Positions 23,860 to 36,304 of a DNA stretch of 64,000 nucleotides are shown here, one piece after another. Source of the stretch: Uloborus plumipes (lineage: Eukaryota; Arthropoda; Arachnida; Araneae; Uloboridae). How positions within the stretch are numbered: the stretch's first letter is position 1; each line of letters opens with the position of its first letter. The notes under the pieces were generated by a model. That model saw nothing but the letters and a program-made list of their open reading frames with translations. It ran no database searches and was not told the origin of the DNA. Where the stretch lies: the NCBI GenBank assembly GCA_038373865.1, contig JAXGGA010001582.1, forward strand, positions 1-64,000, in the 5' to 3' direction. The position numbers and the translations under genes were made by a program.

Positions 23860-24969
23860 TAGCCATTACACTTCATCCAGTCTATCTTTTCCATGAATTA
23901 TTTACGATTAACTGTAAATCATATTTGCCTTGGACAGGAATAAATTAGTGCCAATCAGACTAATCCTATTGATTAACTCGTTTTTTTTTTGCAGAGAAAA
24001 TCCCCAAAACTAGCATAGCGGGCAGCTTGTTTGTTAACTTTCATCCTATCTTTTCCTTGAACGTTCCCAAAAGTGACAACTGTTCTTCAAAATATTTCCC
24101 CCCAAAGTATAATAGTGGTTGATGTCAGAAAATTTTGCTATTTCTCAAACTAGAAATCTGTTTAGATATTACATAGACTGCACCAGAGAGAGAGAGGGCC
24201 ATAAATAAAAGGTGGGTTTTTAGGGTTCAAAACCCTCCAAAATTTTTCAAAAAAAAAAACTCTTGTGTTTTTTTTTCTGAAAAAATTGTTATCGCTGCTT
24301 TATTTAGTTATTTGTTTTTCAAGTTCATTTGAAAAATGAAACTCTTAGTATCAAAGTATTGTGCAAACTCGGTGCTGGGTGATTCTATGTGAAATGAGCA
24401 AAAATGAGAAAAAAGTAGTGGCCACATGGTAATAGATTTTTATAAAATTTGTTACACAGGTTCATTTTGTGCATATATAAATATATCTAAAAGGTTTTGG
24501 CTTAAAATTTTCTATTTTTGGAGTTACATGTGATTCCCCCTTCACACAAATGATAATGTTTCACTTTTGAACCCTTGTATTTTTTTAACTAGTTAATGTA
24601 AACGTAAAAGTTTCATATATTTATAATCTTTGGAGTAAGACAAATTATCGGTTTGCAGTAACTTTTTAAAAGTCATGATAATTAACTGTTAACTGAACTG
24701 TAAAAACCTAAAATATTTCATTTTCAACGAAATTGAACGTTTTAATTTTTTCTCTCACGCAAAAAGGAATTCAGTTACATAATTTAAATTAATTTCCAGC
24801 AATGGGCTAACTTTCATAGAAATAATAATAATTTGTTTTAAAAAGGAAATTTGAGTGATGAATTTTTCATCAAGATATCAATTCCCATTTTTGTACAAGG
24901 AAATAAAAGGTGCCAGTTAGAATAATTTAAAGTTTTAATTATGAGGAATTTCTTATACAATTTTTTCCA

Positions 24970-25023
24970 TAACCGAGGTGGCATGAGCCCCAATTATCTC
25001 AGATTTTTAGAACTCTTATGTAT
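24970..25023. mobile_element. Fragment of the 539-952 MITE family
   Basis: 'aaccgaggtggcatgagccc' followed by 'caattatctcagattttta' matches the right end of the element at 539-952 with several changes. Only about 50 bp remains. Confidence 0.65.
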
Positions 25024-25106
25024 TTCAGCTGCAAGTTGCTCTGTACGATCTTTGTTCTATCCTTATGACCAAGGAATTAAACTTGTAGTTGCAGAGTATG
25101 AATTAA

Positions 25107-25369
25107 CACGTTGACTGCCGATCTACGAAAAATTTGTAGTGTATGAGTTGGGCTAAAAACTGTCAGCTGATTTTGATTTACTGGTACCTCAACAAAAGCC
25201 AAATAAATAGCCATATTAATATCACTACACATGCTACAGATTAGAATTATGTGTACTACACAACATGCGTAAATTCAAATCTGTGAAAACAGCAAATCAA
25301 TCGCCTACGAGCTAGCTCCAAGTCTTAAAATGACGTGCTGCGAATTATCTCGTGTGGCAGTCAATGTGT
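25107..25369. mobile_element. piggyBac-like MITE with TTAA target sites
   Basis: TTAA at 25103-25106 and 25370-25373 bracket CACGTTGACTGCC and GGCAGTCAATGTGT. The 263-bp body has no coding frame. One base of length difference separates the two ends. Confidence 0.75.
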
Positions 25370-26102
25370 TTAACTTGTCTTCACAAAGGATTTGATTTTT
25401 CAGTAGCTGCATTCTTTTTATATTCATTGGCCTTGTCAGCAAAAATTTTATTCTAGGGGGGGGGGGGTCTATTATAAAACTGAAATTTTTCAGATTGTTT
25501 CAAAAATCTGTATGTATGGGAGTAGTCAGGATTTGTGTTAGGACAATGACCCCCCCCCCCCTCGGTGGGTATGTCCATGTCTTATATTAATTAAAATTGA
25601 TCATTATAACATCTAAATATGCTACACAAGTTGTTCTGTTTGGCATTACCAAATCTCAGTGAAGTATCACATGTCCCATCAGAAAACGCAAGTTGTAGTG
25701 TAAGAGTTTGTAGTTTACATTGCGTTTTGAACTTGCTAGAAATTTGAAGACAGGAGATGATTGAATTTTGTGTGTAGGGCTAGTTTTAGTACTTTTCTTT
25801 GGTCAAGAAATGAATTTCATAGTTTGCTTTTTTGGGAGGGAGGGGAATATTTATCCCCAACCCCTTAATGTGCCCCTGATTCTGTGTGTTTTAATATTCT
25901 TTCAACATTTTCTTTGTGTGTGTGTGCTTGATAATTTTTTTACTCCCATAGCCAAGATGCAGTTTAGGAAAATAGAATAGATATTTTATTGCTCTATCTT
26001 TGTTGACAATTGAAAATGCATAGTTTAAATAAATGTGCTAAATAGTTTTTTCTTTTGTAATGCTGCACTTTTTTTTTTCTAAAATCAATGTATTTTTTTT
26101 AG

Positions 26103-26302
26103 TGTCAACTGTACAGATTTTTGCTATTGTGATAACTGTTCTATTAGCTGTGGGAATCATTACATGTGTTCTTAGCCACAAAATGGGAGCAAGATCTTGG
26201 AGTGATCAGCGTAGCAGACACCAAACATCTACTCGACAATATCAACAAGCCCCTACTCAGCAGCAACCCTACACCTATTCCTTGACCCCTACCACTCCTT
26301 CA
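26103..26302 (+). CDS. PMEPA1/LDLRAD4-like protein, transmembrane exon
   Basis: This is an internal exon of a membrane-anchored TGF-beta/SMAD signalling inhibitor of the PMEPA1 (TMEPAI)/LDLRAD4 family. The acceptor is a T-rich tract ending in AG at 26101-26102, and the donor GTAAGT begins at 26303. The exon starts with two bases of a split codon and ends in phase 0. It encodes a single hydrophobic span (VQIFAIVITVLLAVGIITCV) followed by LSHKMGARSW. That tail matches the family's hallmark juxtamembrane LSH-x-x-x-ARS sequence. A Gln/Thr/Ser-rich linker follows (STRQYQQAPTQQQPYTYS). In this family the span places the C-terminal tail in the cytoplasm, mostly at endosomal and Golgi membranes. The next intron (26303-30308) carries a 2.3-kb hAT element that itself contains a TA-flanked MITE. 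Family assignment is strong only together with the next exon. Confidence 0.85.
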
Positions 26303-26427
26303 GTAAGTTTTGATAAAATATATTCATTTTTCTCAAATTTTAAATTGAGATTTTTATTTTGGATCCTTAAATAATTCATGATTTTATGCATTTTTGATTG
26401 TTAGTGGAATAGATAATGATCAGAAAC

Positions 26428-28742
26428 CCTAGTGGCAGAAACACCGCGACACGGCGACATCGTCGCCGCCAGTAAAACCCTCTTGCAGACAGTTTTTGTC
26501 TGCACTTAATAAAAACAACTTAGAAAAGTTGTCCGCAACTTTCGGCCAATTTTTTCCCCTCTTCAGCATGCTTTGACTTTGGGGCTTCTTTTTCCTCCCC
26601 ATTTAGCTGCTGGGGAAAAAAAGATTTTTGTCCGCTTTTCTATGAAAAAAAATTTGCAAGTTTTCTTTATACCGTGGGCAAACATGGCTCCCGAAACTTG
26701 ACTTTGCTTTTTCAAACTTCAGAGCAGGCATATTATAGTTAAAAATGCAAGACAACGTGTCCAAAAGTACAAATAAAAGGTTTAAAAAGAGCTAGAAAAC
26801 TCTAGCAAATAGCTATTTCGGGGCTATTATAAATGAAGCCCCATCATCAGTGCAAAAAGATGATGGTTCACTGACCACAGTCAAGTGAACCAGGAATGCG
26901 AGAAATAGCTACAGTGAACTCTCACTTATACACCGCCTCATTTATGCGCCTTTTTCACTTATACGACGATTTTCAGTGGTCCCGGCACATTCCATAGTAA
27001 AGTAATGATAATTTAATTCGTTTATGCGTCGCTCTAAAGATAAATATTTCACTTATGCGCCGAATTTTTCGTAAAATGTAAGCAATTTAATTTATTTTGC
27101 TAAAAAATGAGCATGTTTCTTCACTTTCCTCTTTAATCTTTCGCTTTTATTGCTCACTGAAGGCATTTTTTTCACACGAACTAGAGTTCGGAGAGGGACA
27201 ATTATCTATTTTGGATCGTTTTAAAGGAATCAGTTTGATTAGGTGTGGTACAATTTTTGTTTTCTTATCATTGTAGCTAGGTTACAGTAATTGTCAAACC
27301 GTACTTATATGACCATTTTCTATAGAAACATTCTTATTCATGCTCTCATTAGAACTTATGTTGCATTTTAGACTTTTCAATAGGATTGTTCACTTATGCG
27401 TCTCTCTCACTTATGTGTCTTTTTCTGTTCGTCCCTTGGGCCGGCGCATAAGTGAGAGTTCACTGTATTTGCTACAGTTTTCTAACTCTTGTTAAACCTT
27501 TTATTTGTACTTTTGGACACATTGTCTTAACTTCATTAATTGTACAAAGTTTTCGACTGCTTTTCTTACAGGCATATTATATTTTACTACTGTTATGTTT
27601 TTGTTTAAGACAAAGCTGGATTTTCTTCTTCATTCATTTGCATCGCATCTGCTCCCCCCCCCCCCCGATTATAAGCTTTATTGATTTATTAACAAAAGTT
27701 TATTTTTGTTGTATTCATGCTTAGAAAATTGGCTTCTCTATATTTGGTGTAAAGTGAATTTTCGCCAAATTTATAGATCACCCCCCCCCTCTACCACCGA
27801 TCTTTATGCGCATAGTAATTTTAGTCTTCTTTTTTTTTTCTTTTTTGTTGTGACTTTTAAAACACAGAAAGACAAAAAAAAAAAAAAAATCGCCAATTTT
27901 TTTAAAAAAAGATTTTAGTTTATGCTCAATGGATCATAAAAAAAAAAAAATCAATAGTTTGATCACTGGTAGTGCCCTTCCTTTTAAGTCCTAATTTAAA
28001 GTCTACCCTTTTTTTCTTCAAAATATTTATCAAATTCAAGTTTGTGACATGATAATACCTGCAAAAACAGCTCAATACATTTTTGTCTTATTTTCTAAAT
28101 TATTCTGAACATCTTAATAAAAAATCTTTTTGATTTCATTAAAATAACCACAGTTAAAAATGTCTTGTCTTAAACCATGTCATTAATGCAACAGCTTTTT
28201 TCTTACAAAAAAAAAATGAAATAAAAAATTAAAACCTCAGAAAGTGCTAAAGATATATCCAAATAAAATTTTATAGAAGATTAATGAAGTAGCTAATGGA
28301 ACAAATGGAAAAAAAATCATTATAAACTGAAGCAATGAGTTTCATAACCTGGATAAGTGATAAGGATGCAAACCTATGGTGCCCCCCAGCCCCCCCCCAT
28401 TATTAAAAATTGAAGTTTAAACTTTTTTATGGTTTTGTACCAATCTTGTTTTTTCCTGTGAAAAAAGTAAGAAGTTTTTAGAAGCCTTTCTTTTCGAAAT
28501 CTTTTATCAGAATTTCATCTTTTCCTTTTTTTTTTTGAGTGACATGCTCAACAGGTCACAACTTACAGATCGCATGTTACACACTCCTAACATCAAAAGT
28601 AACAAACAATATGAAAAAGAATACATCATGCTTACAATTTTAATATGTGACTAGTATATTGAAATTGCACTCAAAATTTGCAGACAGATAACGAAATTGT
28701 CAAAGTTTGTCGCAGACAGCTACAAAACTTTCTGCCACTGGG
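26428..28742. mobile_element. hAT-type element in the PMEPA1-like intron, with nested MITE
   Basis: TCAGAAAC at 26420-26427 is repeated exactly at 28743-28750. The ends read CCTAGTGGCAGAAA and TTTCTGCCACTGGG. The 2.3-kb interior has no transposase frame. It contains a complete TA-flanked MITE (26912-27465), which inserted later. 'cagacag' motifs recur near both ends. The whole element sits in the intron between the two secure exons, about 125 bp after the donor. Confidence 0.85.
26912..27465. mobile_element. TA-flanked pogo/mariner-type MITE, copy 2
   Basis: Full-length relative of 3831-4390, with the same inverted ends (CAGTGAACTCTCACTTATAC) and TA on both sides (26910-26911, 27466-27467). 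It is nested in the hAT element of the host intron. Confidence 0.88.
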
Positions 28743-28750
28743 TCAGAAAC

Positions 28751-30308
28751 TATAACGAAAGCTGGTGTCAACAAGTTGTCATTTAATATAAATTCAATCG
28801 TGTCGATTTTCGTTATGCTACTAAAGTCATAAAAGTGTTAGTTCTGAATAGTATCGGTATTATGTGAACATACCAGAGGTTTTTTTTTTTTTGACTTGGA
28901 GGGGGGCTAACACCCCAAATTACTGCCCTGGAGTTCCCCCCTCCCCTATACACCAAATGCATTTTAGTATTATAAAAGAAAAAAATAGTATATTGGAAAA
29001 AATCATTATATTGAATTATCTCACTTCCCAAGAAATTGAATACTTCATTATTCATAAAGTATGTAAAAATCACTTAACAAACACCCAACCTGAGCAATGA
29101 GAGTTTAGGCATGAAATTCTGATTTAGTGTCGAACTTTGATACTTTTGATCTGGACTGGAGGTATGAAGCCCATACCTCAAGGTATGAAACCCTAAAATC
29201 TTTCTTCATTACTGCTCCTGAAGCCTCTTACTAATCAGACTCAAGGTTTGTTTGCTTGGCTGTGACATGGGTATTTCTGAATGTCCGAAATGCATACTGG
29301 TTCCTCCAATAAAGGACAAGATTAAGAAATTTTATAAGTGGCCAGTTTCCACTGGACCCAAGAAACCAGTGCCGCCAAATCTTGGAAGTACAAAATCTAG
29401 TTCCATAAAAAATAAATAAATATAACTTTACCTGCTCTAAAAAGAATTATTTAATTCTTATTTATTTACATAAGCATGCATTTTGGAGAAAATAAGTTAA
29501 AATATATTTCTGAAATTAAAAAGAAAAGTGTTTGTAAAATATATAAATGAAAAGAGGGCAAGAAACTACATTTTATGCAAAATAGTTTTAGTTTATATAG
29601 TTACATCCTGCAAAGCAATAAGGATATAATACGATTTTGCAGGCGAAATTTCACTTTCGAAAAACTAAGTTCAAAGAATCCCTAATTTTTGCCGAATTTC
29701 ATGTTATTTTCAATAGTTTGTTTTGTGAGGAACTTATAATTCCTTAGTCCTTATTTTGACTGTATAAGTATTTTCTTAAAATTAGAAATTGTCTCTTGGC
29801 TGGTTTTTGAAATGAACAGTTCAATAAGGGTTTTTAGCATGTTGCTTCTGCAGATTTCAAATACCAGTGTGTTGTCTTTTTTCTCTAACTTTCAAGAGTT
29901 GTTGTCACAATCAACTTCATCTTTTTAAACACTTCGTAACAATTTCAAAGGGACTGGAGACACAAACCATCAAAAACTTAAAAGTTTGAATTGATCAACA
30001 AATTAAAATTTTTGGATTTTAGAAGTCTAAAAAATTCTTTTCTTTTAGTAAAATTATCTCAAAGATTAGATAAATATGAAATAAAAATTTCACTTACTGA
30101 AATTGTTTGAGTTAACCAAAACTAATTGACTTAGAGTTTGAGTAAAATGAAACATGGGGTAAGTGGAAATACTGAAAATGTGGGGAATATGTGTAGATGT
30201 GTATCTCTACTTGTCCTTTAAAATTTGGGGTTATTTCGTAGTATTTATTAGTAACTTGAAGATGTTTCCAGATAATGCAATGTAGCTAATTTCTATTTTA
30301 CTTTTTAG
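28751..30308 (+). other. Remainder of the PMEPA1-like intron
   Basis: AT-rich intronic sequence ending in the acceptor at 30308. No additional exon is required by the phase, and none is apparent. Confidence 0.7.
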
Positions 30309-30944
30309 ACAATGTATACACCTACATCTGTTCAGGAAAGGCAACGTCTTGAGGCAGGAGCTCACCATGACCATCTTGTGAGATTACATTCTGTTCAGAA
30401 TGATTTTGCTTTGAATCTTCCCCATTCCATCGCTTTGCCTGATGGTGAAGAGGGCCCTAGGTGTGAGTCAAAGTTTCTGAATGCAAAAGATCCTGAAGAA
30501 CATGCTGAGATTACTCGCAGCTTTATAAGGCCACCACCTAATCGAACTGTTCCAGATGGCACTACTCTTCCACCTTTTCGATCCAATTCAGTTGGTCTCT
30601 TCCATAAGCCTTCTCTACCACCAGTTCACACAGATGCTGCTACTCTAGTCACGCGATCCCACAGCGTGAGCTCCAGCAATACTCAAAGTTGTAAACTGGG
30701 ATATCCAGTGAGACAAAATACTCCTATTTCTAATCCTGCATCCTCAAAGCCACAGTTACCTTCATCATTATCTGTGAACTCTCATTTGTCTGATAATAGT
30801 AGGAACTCTAACAGGACGTATCATTGTATAGAAGTTACAGCAGATAATAAATACAATAATACTGACCCACCTCCTCCATATAGCGATGTAGTTAATGAAT
30901 GGGACGTAAACATAGTTAGTAAGCAAGATAATAGCGGTGTTTGA
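30309..30944 (+). CDS. PMEPA1/LDLRAD4-like protein, C-terminal exon
   Basis: This terminal exon encodes 211 residues. The acceptor is TTTTTAG at 30308, the frame joins the preceding exon in phase 0, and the TGA stop is at 30942-30944. It carries the family's conserved cytoplasmic block: LPHSIALPDGEEG, then a DPEEHAEI segment, then RPPPNRTVPDG. The PPNR core (30531-30545) is the SMAD-interaction motif by which PMEPA1 and LDLRAD4 sequester SMAD2/3. A PY motif, PPPPYSDV (30867-30890), near the C-terminus should bind WW domains of NEDD4-type ubiquitin ligases. The first PY motif, which vertebrate members carry just after DGEE, appears absent: the sequence there reads EEGPRCES. A Ser/Asn-rich stretch separates the SIM and PY motifs. 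The expected role is feedback restraint of TGF-beta/activin signalling. Vertebrates have two paralogs, and I cannot say which this is closer to. Confidence 0.92.
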   Translation, partial: TMYTPTSVQERQRLEAGAHHDHLVRLHSVQNDFALNLPHSIALPDGEEGPRCESKFLNAKDPEEHAEITRSFIRPPPNRTVPDGTTLPPFRSNSVGLFHKPSLPPVHTDAATLVTRSHSVSSSNTQSCKLGYPVRQNTPISNPASSKPQLPSSLSVNSHLSDNSRNSNRTYHCIEVTADNKYNNTDPPPPYSDVVNEWDVNIVSKQDNSGV

Positions 30945-31378
30945 CACTGAAACACAAGTCTTTCATTTACTCATAGTTGTGATAATCTGCCCCTTTTCTG
31001 CTAGAAATTGAGGAAGATCATCTGCAGCAAATCTGCTCTTCCTGTGTTCTTAAAACGTTAGCGAGGCTTCCATGTTGCCTATGCTTATACCATCAGATGT
31101 TAAAGACCTAATGTTCACAGTGCCTCATAGTTTTTTTTTTTTTTTTGTTTCATGATTTTTTTGTCATTCTTCACTTATGTGTATTTGCTAATTGTACTTG
31201 GATTAGTTTCAAGTAGCATTTAATTTCTATTGAACTGCATCTGGTTTTTGTGGCGTATTATAAATCAGTTGTTATACGTTATATTTAAATGACTTCTGAT
31301 TTAAAGAAAGAAACTAAATTTGCGCCTATGTGAGGCGTTCTGTGATATGTCTATGTGCATAATGATTGGGCAGTATTA

Positions 31379-31384
31379 AATAAA
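31379..31384 (+). terminator. Probable poly(A) signal of the PMEPA1-like gene
   Basis: AATAAA lies 435 bases after the stop codon and is followed by a GT-rich stretch (GTTGTGTATGTGCGT), the expected downstream element. This gives a 3' UTR of about 0.45 kb. Later AATAAA sites, for example at 32191 with T-rich sequence after it, could give longer forms. Confidence 0.55.
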
Positions 31385-31399
31385 AGTTGTGTATGTGCG

Positions 31400-34300
31400 T
31401 CCTCGGTGCATGCATGGGGATTTCTTTGAAAGTATGGATTTTGAATGATGTTGTGTTCATAGGACAGGTTTTTCATAACAAAAGTAACATGATACTGCTG
31501 CTCTTTAAACCATATAGGGCATTGGTGCTAATCATAATAAGTATTTATAAAAATGTTGGCATTCATTAAAAATGATGTAAGTTGAATGTAAAAAATTTGT
31601 TAATTGTACTGAAAAACACATTTTAATACTTAAAAAAATCTGTTTACCAAAGATACTAATGTTATTGTTTTTGAACTGAATAATCAGACATCTATATAAT
31701 AAGGATTAGCTAACATTAGCTCAACACAACCATTGATACTACCAAAATTATCTTATTTTATGTGTGAAGTCTTTTGTGAGGTGCTATGTAATATACATAC
31801 AGAAAAAAAGAATCTTGATGTAAGGCAGATAATACAGATAAATGGTTTAAATATTTTTTTTTTTTTGAGTGCAATTTGTTGCCTAATCTTCACCCGTACT
31901 TTTCATCTCCTCAATGGCAGATTTCATATTTTTATGAAACACTTGAATTGTGGTATAATTTATTTTGATATTTAGCTGTTAGTTTTTTATTTCTTGATGT
32001 ATCTCTGAAACTCATTTTCTGGTCATTCACTTCCATGTAGAATTATTTACCTCCTGGCTTTCAAATTTTATTGATTTTAATTATAATTTATAATCTTGCT
32101 TTGTTTTCTTTTGCATTCCAAGGTGATTTAAAGTTACCAGACAACTTGGTTTTTGAAGTTTGTTTTATTCCAAATGAAGTTCTTGTCCTGAATAAATATG
32201 CTTCTTTGTTTTAAAAAATGTGAAATTTAGTACTTTAATTGACAACAAAAAGTGAAACTATGCAATTCATTTAATTTATTTAGATGAAACAGATTCAAAA
32301 TTAAAATACTCCCCCCCCCCCATACCTGAACAATGAATTTTAAGATTGAGTTTTATATATTGAATGTCTGAATTTTCCAAAGAACTCATTACTACTTTGT
32401 GAATGGTCATATTATTAATGTGTTGGTGGAACTGGGTAATTTAGGAGTTTAAAAGCTGACCCATCCTGAAAAATTACTTTTGTTTGGTGTTGGTAGTGTT
32501 GGCTTTATTAGTTTTTCATATAAAATGTAGTGTTTGAACCAGTATGCTGTGAAGAACACTTGAGACTTTATATTTTTTGGTAGCATATACAAGGTGCTAT
32601 CCTAGAAATTGCTACCAACTCAAAGAAATGTATCTATCTAGAGGAGAAAAAAAAATGCCGTAGACTGTTAGGTTGTAAACCATAATTACTTAGTAAAAAT
32701 TTCTAAAATATGAAAGGTATGATAATGCTAGAGAATGAAACAAAGAAAAAAATAAAGCAATTAAAATGTAAAAAAGATGATTTGTTTGGCTGCATGACTG
32801 CAGCACAGCCATTGGTGCAAAATATGATGTACATCACTAACTTAAGAATGATTATCATACTTCATTCCTCAAATATTTCATCTTTGTATTGGCATTATAG
32901 TCCAAGGGTCAGAAAGGAGATGAATATTATTCCTCACAAAAAATAGTTTTTTTTTTTTTTGTGCTTTTATGCTTTATCATTTATCAGTCGGAGATTTTCA
33001 CTCAGTAAAAGTGGTTTGTGACCTCATGTTCTGTGACAAATTTTGTTTTCTCTAATATTTTCTCTATCCTCTAATATTTTTAGATATGCAATACACAACA
33101 TCCTGCTTATCTGTTATATATGATATATTACAACTAAACTGTACTTATATTTTAATCATATTATAGCTTTTTGCAATAAGTGTGTGCAATGAATTAAGAA
33201 ATTTTCTTTGAAAATTTATTTATTTTTTACAAAACGAAATTTAAATGTTATGTTGAGCATTTGGTGTGGATTTACCAAAGGGTATGGATACCTATAGAAT
33301 TTGTTAACAGAAAGAATTTTGATTTCTTGATCAAAAAAATTGTAAGTTCTATCTTTTTATATCGTCCTAGATTTTTTTCCCCTCTATTAGAGATTAAGAG
33401 GCAATTCCTATGAAATGCATTTTGTGTTTGTGAGTCTCCTTGAATTTCTGTACTTAAAACATTAACCCTACAATGCATAATTTTTATTCTCATCAGAACT
33501 AAGTGATTTTACCAACTACGATAGTAGCAGAAACATTGTTTTAAACAATAATTTTTTTTTGTCCATTTTTAAGAAATAGATTTAAAGTCTAAAAAAAGCA
33601 TTAAATTATGAAATAACAAACATGAATTGCAAAATTTAGTCAAACGAAATGCCTATACTTTTTAAATGGAACTAGTGTAATGAAAAAATTTACATTATTA
33701 GAAACAATGCAGGAAATCCTGGTTTGGTGCAGCTATTTCGGTAACCAACCTGCCATGGTTCAACTTTGTTAATGTTTTGTATGTAAAGCAAATCCTAAGG
33801 AAAATAGTGTCCTTTATTGGTATTAAAAAAAAATTTTGACTAAAAGAATGGTAAAGCTTTTCTTAATATTTTTGCCCACTACTAGGAGAGCTTTTTTTTT
33901 TTTTTAATGCAATGTAGTAAAAGTGTTGTTAAATGGCTACCGAATGCATTGAAAGGTTAGTTTATAAAGCTTTTTTAATCCTTGTATAAGTACCAACATT
34001 ATGAGATAATTACTCAGTATATTTAATTACAGTTGTTGTGTATTTAAATTTTAACTATACTTTTGTTTATAGTAGAGACTTACATGCTAGATGAAGTGCT
34101 AAAAGTGTATCAAATGTACCAGCAATAATGCCACATTTCCTGCCTCACTTTACTCATCTGCATAAAATTGCCAAAGACAGCTTGATGTCTTTCACAGTCA
34201 GCAAAGAAAATTCTTATCTTATCTGTAAGTTTGCATAGTTTTTGACATTTAAAGTGTTGAAGCATACTTTGCACAAATTGTAATCTTATTTGAGATTCAT

Positions 34301-35215
34301 TCATTGGTTTTCATCAGCTAGAGTAATATTTTGCTAACAGGAATTAGACCTATATCTACAGCATTAAAAAAGTTACAACAGTGATTATTCTTAGTTGCAT
34401 GATAAACAGTTGTAAATTACAAATTTTTGTAATAGTTATATTAATATTCTTCATTATCAAGGAGTATAGTTTTCTTAAAATAGTGCAGAAGTATACTGAT
34501 CAAAAATTACCACATGTATTTCCGCCTACCGCTTTTCTTATATTACTGTGGTTTCAGAAAAAGGTATGCTAATTTTGTGTGGAGTTATTTGTTTCTTTTT
34601 TTTTTAATAATTTTCTTTAGTTTGCCTGATAAATTTGTATTAGTTCTATTTCACTCGCTCTAATTTCTTAAGGGAGAACATGAAGTATATTAGCTCTAAT
34701 TTTACTGTAGAAATTGCTGCTTTTAATTTTGTTGTTTAGTTGGTAATTATGTTTTGATGTCTTTTTAACAAGAATGAGCAAGAAATGTTTTTCTGTTGTT
34801 GAAAATTTGAAAATATATAGGCATTGACTGGGATGTATTTAATTGTTTTTAAAATTCTGAATAAACTATTATTTAATTTTACTGGCTTTTTTTTACCAAA
34901 GCCCATTAAATCAAAAATTTGTGGGAAATTAAACAAAAGAAAACAAATTGTTTTATCGGTTTACACAAAATAAGTAGTCTAAAATTGAATTCAAATATTA
35001 AAAAATATACTTTAAAAACTAAAACTTTTTTTTCTTTGTGTGAAAAAGGGAATTTTACTTTTATCTATCAAATCCACCTTTCATGAACAACTGTGTTTCG
35101 ATTTTTTAAAAATCCATCACAGCATCTCTTACAATGGATTCAAAACTAGCTTCAATAAGACTTTGAATTCATTCTTGGTGTAACGTGTCATACTTTTTTT
35201 GACAGTGTATAATCT
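31400..35215. other. No gene recognised
   Basis: Very AT-rich sequence downstream of the PMEPA1-like gene. It could be extended 3' UTR or intergenic DNA. A few AATAAA sites and a C10 run (about 32311) are present. No paired inverted ends were found. Confidence 0.45.
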
Positions 35216-35217
35216 TA

Positions 35218-35873
35218 TCGTATTTTCGGGTAGATAAGCAGTGGCTTATACGTGTTTAAAAGCTGAATTTTAACTCCTACGGTTAATACGATGTAAAGGT
35301 TTTTTTTGTTTTTGGTTTTTTAAAATTCATCAAAAATCACAACTGCAACGCCCTTGAAAAGATCTGTTTTGAAAAAGATGATAGCATTTCTGCTTATTCA
35401 GATGTTATTTTATTCTCCTAAATCCAATAAGGAAGTGGAATAAATTAAGAAAAAAAAAATCAACCATAACCAAATTGTATAATAAAGGAATGCAAACGAA
35501 AAACAAATAATAATTATAAAAAACGCCAGCCCTCTTTTGCCCATAAGGATGGGAAGTAGGGTTGCAGTAGAAACCAACCGGTGTAGAACAGGGTTACTAT
35601 AAGTTGCAGTTATCGCCAAAATGTCGCAACATTTTATTTATCTATTACAATATTGAAACACTGTTTTCAAATCAATGTTACTCATTCTTTGTCATTGTTT
35701 TTGAACGATGTCAATAACGGTATACAGCGGAGGTGTAGGTTCTCTCTCGCAGATTGAATTTTTGACAAAGTTTTATGGCTTATATGCTGATGCGGCGTAT
35801 CTGATGATTTTTTTCTCCCGAATTTTGCGAAGTGCAGCGTCGTATATGGTGGTGCATCTTCCCGAAAATACGG
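35218..35873. mobile_element. TA-flanked MITE with CCGTATTTTCGGG ends
   Basis: The left end TCGTATTTTCGGGTAGAT and right end ATCTTCCCGAAAATACGG are inverted, with TA at 35216-35217 and 35874-35875. It is 656 bp and non-coding. The terminal motif resembles a mariner/pogo MITE style that is widespread in invertebrates. Confidence 0.72.
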
Positions 35874-36304
35874 TACTTGCAATTATCTCAAGGTCTTGCA
35901 AGGATGCAAGCCATTCTTGGATACTACTAAATCAAAGACAAATTGCCTCTGTATCGTGATCAGTTTTGATCCTTGAACAGACACCAAATCTTGCGTAAAG
36001 TGAAGTTTGTTTAACACGTAATATGAAAAATTGGTTTGCATGAAATGATATAGTGGTCCAAACAATATATGCAATTTAATAATCTTTTAGTATGAATTTT
36101 TTTTTCTCTTAGCTTCCCAATAAAAGTTTTTCCACTGTAGTTGGTTAGGAATAATCCAGAAGTAGTAGTAATTGGTCACCTTTTTAAAACATTGTCCGTG
36201 GTAATTAGTGCTTATTTGCTTCAATATATTAAGAGCTGCCAACTGCTACAAAAAAATCGCAGTTAACCAAATGCAGCCTTGAACTATGACGCTACGAAAA
36301 GTTA

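Noticed and set aside
30148..30190. 'ggggtaagtgg' as another copy of the 22549 element
   Set aside because: Only about 11 bases match, with no flanking end.
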